Shown piece by piece: positions 1 through 6,336 of a DNA stretch of 64,000 nucleotides. Every line of letters begins with the position of its first letter. Within the stretch, counting starts at the first letter, position 1. Below the pieces are notes generated by a model, which had not been told where the DNA came from, made no database searches, and worked only from the letters and a program-made list of their open reading frames with translations. Origin of the DNA: Hyphobacterium sp. CCMP332 (GTDB taxonomy: Bacteria > Bacteroidota > Bacteroidia > Cytophagales > CCMP332); NCBI GenBank assembly GCA_014323545.1, contig CP058647.1, positions 248,001 to 312,000 on the forward strand, read 5' to 3'. The translations under genes and the position numbers were made by a program.

Positions 1-1368
1 CCAACGCAGTGGCCTTGATTTTAAACCAAACATTTTCTGAATGGCAAATTCATTTGTCCTACCTTGCCATTCCACCATGGTAAATACCAATATTAAAAGC
101 AGCAATACTTTTAGAAATAGAAAATCTTTCGTAAAAGGAATTGAAAACAGATCCATGCTCAGCATATGGCTGTAATAGTCCATCGCATGGGCAATGGATT
201 CCGATCTAAAAAATATCCATGCCAGACAGGTAATTAAAAAGGTAATTCCAATGGATAAAATGGTTTTTATATCCGGAAAGAAACGGCCCTCTCCTGCTGT
301 ATCCAGATTTTTTCGATTCTGTCCAAGGATCATCAAGGGTAAAAAGTAGAGAGCATTTAAAGCACCCCAAACAATAAAGGTCCAATTGGCGCCATGCCAA
401 AAACCACTCACCACAAATATGATCATGATGTTTCTTATCTGCATGTATTTGGATCCTTTGCTTCCTCCCAGAGGTATGTATAAATAATCGCGAAACCAGG
501 TGGAAAGGGAAATATGCCAGCGTCTCCAGAATTCAGCTATGTCTCTGGAGAAATACGGGAAAGCAAAATTTTTCATCAGGTCAAAACCAAAAAGACGGGC
601 CGTACCTATGGCGATGTCAGAGTAACCCGAGAAGTCGCCGTATATCTGAAATGCAAAGAGCACTGCTCCTAATAATAATGTGCTCCCCGAATAGCTCTCC
701 GGATTGTCAAAGATCATATTGACATAATAGGCGCAGTTGTCAGCTATCACTACCTTTTTGAACAAACCCCACAATATTTGTCGACAGCCATCTACTGCAA
801 GGCCATAATCGAAGACGCGTTTTTTGAAAAATTGAGGTAAAAGATGAACCGCGCGTTCAATGGGTCCGGCCACCAGCTGTGGAAAAAAACTCACAAAGGC
901 TGCAAAGGCCAGAAAATCGCGTGTGGGTTTTAAGTTGTTGCGGTAGATATCGATGGTATAACTCAACGTTTGAAAGGTGTAAAAACTTATGCCCACCGGT
1001 AACACGATATTCAGTGAATCACCATTGATTTCTGTGCCAAAAAATGAGAAGGCCCTTGTGAAATTATCGAGGAAAAAATTATAGTATTTGAAGAAGCCGA
1101 GTAATCCCAGATTGGTTAAAAGACTCAGAATCAGAAGATACTTGCGTTTTTGTTTGGTGGAAGTCATTTCCAAACGCAGACCGACCAAATAATCCACAAG
1201 GGTACTGAAAATTATCAGCGACAGAAAACGCCAATCCCACCAGCCGTAAAAAATATAACTGGCGATGACCACAAAGAGATTTTGCCATTGCAGCTTATTT
1301 CTAAGCAGCCAGTATATGCCGAATACAATTGGAAGAAATACCGCAAAATCAATGGAGTTAAATAGCAT
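1..1368 (-). CDS. MBOAT-family O-acyltransferase (AlgI-like), 3' end cut by window
   Basis: Membrane-bound O-acyltransferase of the kind that transfers acyl (usually acetyl) groups to exported polysaccharides. The reading frame is open from an ATG at 1366-1368 to the window edge (456 codons), so the stop codon lies outside. The protein starts MLFNSIDFAVFLPIVFGIYW and is strongly hydrophobic. The family signature is visible: a WRRWHISLSTWFRDYLYIPL stretch with His285, and a FWHGANWTF motif whose His325 is the expected catalytic residue. Most AlgI proteins have about 470-500 residues, so nearly the whole gene is present. It lies 20 bp downstream of the polysaccharide ABC permease gene on the same strand, which suggests it decorates the exported glycan. 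The acyl group and acceptor cannot be read from the sequence. Confidence 0.93.
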   Translation of the reverse strand, partial: MLFNSIDFAVFLPIVFGIYWLLRNKLQWQNLFVVIASYIFYGWWDWRFLSLIIFSTLVDYLVGLRLEMTSTKQKRKYLLILSLLTNLGLLGFFKYYNFFLDNFTRAFSFFGTEINGDSLNIVLPVGISFYTFQTLSYTIDIYRNNLKPTRDFLAFAAFVSFFPQLVAGPIERAVHLLPQFFKKRVFDYGLAVDGCRQILWGLFKKVVIADNCAYYVNMIFDNPESYSGSTLLLGAVLFAFQIYGDFSGYSDIAIGTARLFGFDLMKNFAFPYFSRDIAEFWRRWHISLSTWFRDYLYIPLGGSKGSKYMQIRNIMIIFVVSGFWHGANWTFIVWGALNALYFLPLMILGQNRKNLDTAGEGRFFPDIKTILSIGITFLITCLAWIFFRSESIAHAMDYYSHMLSMDLFSIPFTKDFLFLKVLLLLILVFTMVEWQGRTNEFAIQKMFGLKSRPLRW

Positions 1369-1388
1369 GTATTAGCTCTAATTTAGAT

Positions 1389-2216
1389 TTAGGCCACATC
1401 GGCGAAGTTTCTTTCCATTTTTCTAAAATAAAAGGAGCCAAAAACAAAGAGTAAAACCGATACCATTGCCCCTATGCCAATTAAATCCCAGGGCATAGCT
1501 TTTGTGCCCAGGAATGAAGACCGCATTCCTTCAATTACGCCTACCATAGGGTTGAGGGCATAGAAATACAAATATTTTTCCGGAATTATTGATATGGAAT
1601 ACACTACAGGAGCCGAATACATTAAGATTCTTACCATAAATGACATGGCGTGGTTTACGTCTCTGAACTGAACCGCTAACGCAGATAAGATCATCCCCGA
1701 ACCAATGGAAGTGAGCACCATTATCAATAATAGAATCGGCAAATAAATGATATTGTATGAGGGAATAAAATTATAGTATAAAAACAATCCTATCATCACG
1801 ATAAACCCAATTGAAAAATCAATGAATTTTGTAAAAACAGCTGATAAAGGTAAAATCAAACGCGGAAAATAAACTTTTGACAATAGGGCTTTATTTGCAG
1901 TCAAACTATTTGAAGATTCGGTTAACATACCACTGAAATAATGCCAGGGAACCATTGCTGCAAAACTGAATAGAATGTACGGCACACCATCGCTGCCCAA
2001 TCGCGCTAATTTTCCAAAAATCAGCGTAAATACAACTGTTTGAACCAATGGTTGTATTACCGCCCAGCTAACACCTAAAACCGATTGCGCATACTTTGCT
2101 TTAATTCCGCGCAAAACCAAAAAATATAACAAATCCTTGTATCTGATAATTTCTTTAACATCTATCAGTTGCCAGCCTTTTTGTGGTTTGATTATTGTTA
2201 TTTGCTTATTTTCCAC
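1389..2216 (-). CDS. ABC-2 type polysaccharide export permease (Wzm/TagG-like)
   Basis: Predicted inner-membrane permease of a polysaccharide ABC exporter, 275 residues with about six membrane segments and a cytoplasmic N-terminus (KGWQLIDVKEIIRYKDLLYF) typical of the Wzm/TagG/KpsM family. The QPLVQTVVFTLIFGKLA stretch and the C-terminal ALNPMVGVIEGMRS motif are also family hallmarks. The start codon appears to be GTG at 2214-2216. Its partner ATPase (Wzt) is not next to it: upstream is a regulator-like gene and downstream is the MBOAT acyltransferase. It may pair with an ATPase outside the window. The role is inferred from family and context. Confidence 0.88.
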   Translation of the reverse strand: MENKQITIIKPQKGWQLIDVKEIIRYKDLLYFLVLRGIKAKYAQSVLGVSWAVIQPLVQTVVFTLIFGKLARLGSDGVPYILFSFAAMVPWHYFSGMLTESSNSLTANKALLSKVYFPRLILPLSAVFTKFIDFSIGFIVMIGLFLYYNFIPSYNIIYLPILLLIMVLTSIGSGMILSALAVQFRDVNHAMSFMVRILMYSAPVVYSISIIPEKYLYFYALNPMVGVIEGMRSSFLGTKAMPWDLIGIGAMVSVLLFVFGSFYFRKMERNFADVA

Positions 2217-2447
2217 GCTAGGGTTTAGGGTTTAGAGTTTAGGTGCAGGTCTGTTTCAAAATTACTAATTGCTCATTTCTAATTGCCAATTGATTTGACA
2301 CAGCTTCGCCTCCTCAGTCACATGAACAGAGCAGGATGGTTCATTAGAATTCGCTATTCAATCAGTTGTCAAGTTTCAACTGAAGGATTCAATTGGACAA
2401 TGGACGATCGACCATGGCCATGGTCGTTTTAATCCATCGTCAATCGT
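2217..2447. repeat. Non-coding spacer with short dispersed repeats and an 18-bp palindrome
   Basis: No convincing gene. The spacer begins with repeated GGTTTAG words (2220-2242), then has ATTGCTC/AATTGCC words (2265-2290) that recur at 61935-61964. At 2409-2426 there is a perfect palindrome, CGACCATGGCCATGGTCG. These simple words recur in other spacers of the window and look like dispersed intergenic filler. I cannot assign a function. Confidence 0.6.
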
Positions 2448-2987
2448 CTATGCCCTCCACAGCCAAATGGCCTGATCAGCTTCTAATTTATCTTTTAAGC
2501 CAATAAACTCTTCTTCGGAGAGAATCATGGCTCTAATTTTTCTTTTAATCATCTTCTCAGCTTTTGCAACCAATCGATGAAGATTGTCTCTGTTTACCTC
2601 GCCAATCAAAACCAGATCAATCAAACCGCTATCTATGCCTTTAGTATAATCACCGTGAATAAATGCGCCTTTTACATCCCCCAATTTCTGAACCACCTCT
2701 TCAGCGATCTTATCCAGTCCCAAATATTTCATGGCGAGGTTTTTTAATTCTGGAAATAGTGGGTGTTTGCTATTTGCACGGTATTCTATGGTTCTTCCAG
2801 CTTCTTCGGAAACTAAAAATCCGGCTTCACTTAAATTATTAAGTTCCAGTCGGATCGCATTGGTGGATTCACCAAATTCATTGGCCAAACTCCGCAAATA
2901 GCCCTTGCTGTGAGCGTTTGAAAAAAATTTGACCAGCAATTTTATTCTGGTCTTAGATGTGATGAGTGTTTCGAGCAATTCTACCAA
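2448..2987 (-). CDS. Winged-helix DNA-binding protein fused to a nucleotidyltransferase-like domain
   Basis: A 179-residue protein with an N-terminal ArsR-like winged helix (about residues 10-75, TSKTRIKLLVKFFSNAHSKG) followed by a nucleotidyltransferase-fold domain (about 95-170). In the second domain the usual GSxxxG and DxD metal-binding signature is replaced by HGDYTKG and DSGLIDLVLIG, so catalysis looks unlikely (inference). Such proteins occur near UpxY genes in Bacteroidota polysaccharide loci, and this one lies 85 bp downstream of upxY, pointing to a regulatory role. No ATG precedes the conserved start, so translation probably begins at TTG 2985-2987. No target is evident. Confidence 0.75.
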   Translation of the reverse strand: MVELLETLITSKTRIKLLVKFFSNAHSKGYLRSLANEFGESTNAIRLELNNLSEAGFLVSEEAGRTIEYRANSKHPLFPELKNLAMKYLGLDKIAEEVVQKLGDVKGAFIHGDYTKGIDSGLIDLVLIGEVNRDNLHRLVAKAEKMIKRKIRAMILSEEEFIGLKDKLEADQAIWLWRA

Positions 2988-3072
2988 TTACAATCAACTT
3001 CGCAATGGCTACGTTGATTAAATGTCAAATTACGAATTACGAATTATAAAAAACAAGATATGAGTAGTTTTT

Positions 3073-3588
3073 TTACTCATCACTTGTATTAATTAGCTTT
3101 AAAGTATCAAATGGGAGCTTTACCTTGATGTTTTTGTCGATGCTTTCAAGCTGAATAAGTACGAAAGGGCTATCTTTTGATAGTACAATGGCTGTGTTGT
3201 TTTTCAAGGCGCCTGAAGTAATTATAACTTTTTTACCCTTTTCGAAATCGCTAATATCCGATTCTTCCTCTATGGCATATCCCGATTCCAGAATTTGTTC
3301 AATGATTTCCTTGTCTTTTGAATGGAGTACAGCGGGTTTGTCATTGTGACGAATGTTCCATGAAATACCCGGCAATTGAAGAACTTCCCTAAGCTGATGT
3401 TCCTCCAATTTGACAAAAATGTAAGAGCGAAAGAGAGGGGCTTCTACTTTTTTTTTGCGATCAGACCATTGTCTTAATTCCTTTACCATGGGTAGCCATG
3501 CCTCATAGCCTCTGCGCAAAAGAAGGTCCAAACATTTTTTCTCATGCCTGCTTTTGGTGTAAAATACCAGCCATTTCTTTTCAGACAT
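3073..3588 (-). CDS. UpxY/RfaH-like transcription antiterminator (NusG paralogue)
   Basis: A specialised NusG paralogue, 171 residues, likely to load on RNA polymerase and help it transcribe the long polysaccharide operon. The N-terminal NGN domain is recognisable (KKWLVFYTKSRHEKKCLDLL, then APLFRSYIFVKL), and a KOW-like C-terminal segment follows (FEKGKKVIITSGALKNNTAI). The length matches UpxY proteins. It sits within the glycan gene cluster, 1 bp after the WbpB-like gene and on the same strand, rather than first in the operon as in Bacteroides fragilis capsule loci. The ATG start is clear. Role in antitermination is from family knowledge. Confidence 0.87.
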   Translation of the reverse strand: MSEKKWLVFYTKSRHEKKCLDLLLRRGYEAWLPMVKELRQWSDRKKKVEAPLFRSYIFVKLEEHQLREVLQLPGISWNIRHNDKPAVLHSKDKEIIEQILESGYAIEEESDISDFEKGKKVIITSGALKNNTAIVLSKDSPFVLIQLESIDKNIKVKLPFDTLKLINTSDE

Positions 3589-3589
3589 C

Positions 3590-4555
3590 TCAGGATTTAG
3601 TGAAAGGATGATGTGCCAGGGGTAATTTTGCCAAGGGATGATAATCGTCCTTTAGAGGTTGCGTTTCCGCTTGACGAATCTCAAACACTTCATTGATAGA
3701 GGGTTTTGCTTCTGAGAGCTCAAAGCCATTTCCAGACATTATATTTTCATAACTCCTCGTATGCAGATCATTAAAACCCTTGCTAAACTCAAACTCTTCG
3801 CCCTCAATTGTTAGGGATCTGTAAGTGCTTAATCCCGATTTTTTTACCTTTTCGGGAAGTGTTTCTGCGTTAATACTCAAAAACCATCTTACTCTTGCAT
3901 TTTTTAATTCCAGAAATCCACTCGCGCGATCGTGTTCATGCAAATGAATTTTGCGTTTCTGAACCGGCCCAAAAATCCACATCAGCATGTCAAAAAAATG
4001 AATTCCAATATTTGTAGCTATTCCACCCGATTTATTAATGTCTCCTTTCCATGAGGCGTAATACCAGTTGCCCCGAGAGGTAATATAAGTTAGATCGATG
4101 TCATGTATCTTATTCGGCTCAGCTTCAATTTTTTGTTTTAAAGCAATAACACTTGGATGAAGCCTTAATTGCAAAATGTTATAAACTTTTTTACCTGATT
4201 CCTTTTGCAATTCCAAAAGGTGGTCAACATTCCAGGGATTTAAAACGAGTGGCTTTTCACAAATTGCATCAGCTCCGTAGCGCAATGCAAAACGGATGTG
4301 GGCATCGTGCATATAATTGGGTGTGCATATGCTGATGTAATCTGCCTGATGATTTTCTCTTTTTTCTTTTTCTAAATGCCTGTCAAATCGTTCGAATTCG
4401 GTAAAAAAAGCAGCTTTTGGAAAGAATGAGTCCATAATTCCCACACAGTCGTGTTTGTCAACGGCAGCAGTTAATTTATTTCCGGTTTCTTTTATAGCTT
4501 TTAAATGTCGCGGTGCTATATAGCCGGCAGCACCGATGAGAGCGAAGTTTTTCAA
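3590..4555 (-). CDS. Gfo/Idh/MocA oxidoreductase, WbpB/WlbA-like sugar-nucleotide dehydrogenase
   Basis: NAD-dependent oxidoreductase of 321 residues that resembles WbpB/WlbA, which oxidise the 3-position of UDP-GlcNAc-derived uronic acids on the way to diamino or acetamido sugars. The N-terminal Rossmann glycine motif is AGAAGYIAPRHLKAI-like, the family Glu-Lys-Pro motif is present (ICEKPLVLNPWNV), and the HFFDMLMW stretch carries the usual active-site His/Asp region. The substrate is inferred from similarity and the polysaccharide setting. The likely start is TTG (4553-4555), as no closer ATG exists. It ends 1 bp before upxY, so the two are co-transcribed. Confidence 0.85.
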   Translation of the reverse strand: MKNFALIGAAGYIAPRHLKAIKETGNKLTAAVDKHDCVGIMDSFFPKAAFFTEFERFDRHLEKEKRENHQADYISICTPNYMHDAHIRFALRYGADAICEKPLVLNPWNVDHLLELQKESGKKVYNILQLRLHPSVIALKQKIEAEPNKIHDIDLTYITSRGNWYYASWKGDINKSGGIATNIGIHFFDMLMWIFGPVQKRKIHLHEHDRASGFLELKNARVRWFLSINAETLPEKVKKSGLSTYRSLTIEGEEFEFSKGFNDLHTRSYENIMSGNGFELSEAKPSINEVFEIRQAETQPLKDDYHPLAKLPLAHHPFTKS

Positions 4556-4796
4556 ATTTAGTTTAGTGTTTAGTGCTTAGAGTTTAGCTCGTTCAATATG
4601 CAATTTTAAGTATTAACAATTATGATTCACAATATTAGAAGGATTCGTTTGGGTTAATTGGATACTTTTATTTTATGGCTTATGAATATTCATTTGAAAG
4701 GGTTTAGGGTAAAATACGATGTATTCAAACAACCGTACCAACGATTCACTAATTTCTCAATAAAAGAAAAATAATACCTGTTATTTTCATAGTTAA

Positions 4797-5168
4797 ATGA
4801 AACATATATACTCTTTCGAGAAACTAAATGTTTGGCAAAAATCAAGAGAATTATCTATCGATATTTATAGAATCAGCTCATTTTTTCCTGATTCCGAGAA
4901 ATTCAGCTTAGTCAATCAAATGAGAAGAGCTTCGATTTCAATTAGTTCTAATATTGCCGAAGGATCTTCAAGAAGCACATCCAAAGATCAATCTCATTTT
5001 TACAATATTGCTCATAGCAGCCTAATGGAGCTATTAAGCCAACTAATCTTGGGATTAGATCTAAACTACCTGTCAATTTCAGAGTATAATAGCATTAGAA
5101 ATGAAATTGACATAATCTCAAAACTACTTTCCGGCTTACGAAAAAGCCGAATTGGAGCGCAAGCCTAA
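4797..5168 (+). CDS. Four-helix-bundle protein (S23/IVP family)
   Basis: A 123-residue all-helical protein of the family first found in intervening sequences of 23S rRNA genes. It shows the usual N-terminal F-E-K-L-x-V-W-Q-K-S motif and a central SNIAEGSSR motif. Family members occur scattered through Bacteroidota genomes outside rRNA genes, and their function is unknown. This copy is a single gene on the opposite strand to the surrounding polysaccharide genes, flanked by repeat-containing spacers, which suggests a late insertion into the locus (inference). A second, divergent family member lies at 45997-46356. Confidence 0.88.
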   Translation: MKHIYSFEKLNVWQKSRELSIDIYRISSFFPDSEKFSLVNQMRRASISISSNIAEGSSRSTSKDQSHFYNIAHSSLMELLSQLILGLDLNYLSISEYNSIRNEIDIISKLLSGLRKSRIGAQA

Positions 5169-5208
5169 ACCCTAAACTCTCAACTCATAGAAACGCTCTA
5201 AAATTCAG

Positions 5209-5277
5209 GGGATGCCAGCCTACCGGATTTCCTGTCGAAAGGCATGGCAGGCAGGCCGCATCCCGGTAACTATCGGG
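5209..5277. repeat. Stem-loop repeat element between four-helix gene and epimerase
   Basis: A GC-richer patch with nested inverted repeats: outer arms GGGATGC (5209-5215) and GCATCCC (5258-5264), inner arms GCCT/AGGC (5218-5221 and 5253-5256), and a second small palindrome CCCG/CGGG (5262-5265 and 5274-5277) that overlaps the epimerase stop codon. It resembles REP/BIME-type elements. No T-run follows on either strand, so it is not an obvious terminator. Confidence 0.5.
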
Positions 5278-6328
5278 AGCGGGAATAGTACTCTTTATAC
5301 CATTCCACAAACTTTTTCACTCCCTCATCCACTCCTACTTGTGGTTTGAAATCGATGTATTGATAAAGATCGGAGACATCAGCATATGTATTTTCTACAT
5401 CTCCGGCCTGTAAAGGCTGAAAATTGATTATTGCTTTTTTTCCTGTGTGTTTTTCTATGGCTTTGATAAAGTCCATCAATTTTGTTGGGCTGTTATATCC
5501 TATGTTGAACAATTGATAGGCTGCTGTGCTCTCGTTGGGAAGTAAATTTTTTTGAGCATTTGAAGGTTTTCCACTTGGTACCTTATCGATCAGTCTATTG
5601 ATTGAATCGACAATATCACTGATATATGTGAAATCTCTGCTCATTTCTCCCTGGTTGTAGACCTTAATTTCCTTTCCCTCCAATATGTTTTTTGTAAAAA
5701 TAAACATGGCCATATCGGGCCTACCCCAGGGTCCGTAAACCGTAAAAAACCTTAATCCCGTCATGGGAATTTTGAAAAGGTGACTATAAGTATGCGCCAT
5801 CATTTCATTGCTCTTTTTTGTCGCAGCATAAAGGGAAATGGGATGATCGGTGTGGTGAAATGTCTTAAAAGGTATTTCTTTATTCAAACCGTAAACTGAA
5901 GAACTTGAGGCAAAAATGAAATGCTTTATTGGCCTTTCTCTAATTGCTTCCAGGAGATTCAAAAAACCATGTATGTTACTTTCAAGGTATTTTTCCGGAT
6001 GATCCAGAGAATACCGAACGCCAGCTTGCGCTGCTAAATGAATTATTACTTCGGGATTTGATTTTGAAATAAGATCAACAAGCTCATGTTTATTGGCAAT
6101 GTCAATTTTTACAAATTTAAAATTCTGAAAATTCTCACTTTGCAATATATCATCGTCAGAGATTTGGGAAGCACTTATTCCCAGTGACTCCAAACGTCTT
6201 AATTTAAGATCTACATCATAATATGTATTAAGGTTATCAAGACCTATAATTTCATGGCCTTCACTGAGAAGCTTATACGCCGTGTGATATCCAATAAAGC
6301 CCGCAACACCGGTGAGAAGTAGTTTCAT
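5270..6328 (-). CDS. NAD-dependent epimerase, UDP-glucuronate 4-epimerase-like
   Basis: Extended short-chain dehydrogenase of 352 residues, closest by pattern to UDP-glucuronate 4-epimerases that make UDP-galacturonate for polysaccharides. The NAD-binding motif TGVAGFIGYHTA is at the N-terminus, LDNLNTYYDVDLK follows strand 2, and the catalytic Tyr-Lys pair lies in SLYAATKKSNE after the SSSSVYG serine motif. The FFTVYGPWGRPDMA motif is typical of this subgroup. It lies 8 bp downstream of the wzc-like gene and is probably co-transcribed. The last codons (SRSR) fall inside a palindromic repeat. Exact sugar specificity is inferred. Confidence 0.88.
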   Translation of the reverse strand: MKLLLTGVAGFIGYHTAYKLLSEGHEIIGLDNLNTYYDVDLKLRRLESLGISASQISDDDILQSENFQNFKFVKIDIANKHELVDLISKSNPEVIIHLAAQAGVRYSLDHPEKYLESNIHGFLNLLEAIRERPIKHFIFASSSSVYGLNKEIPFKTFHHTDHPISLYAATKKSNEMMAHTYSHLFKIPMTGLRFFTVYGPWGRPDMAMFIFTKNILEGKEIKVYNQGEMSRDFTYISDIVDSINRLIDKVPSGKPSNAQKNLLPNESTAAYQLFNIGYNSPTKLMDFIKAIEKHTGKKAIINFQPLQAGDVENTYADVSDLYQYIDFKPQVGVDEGVKKFVEWYKEYYSRSR

Positions 6329-6336
6329 TGTATTAA

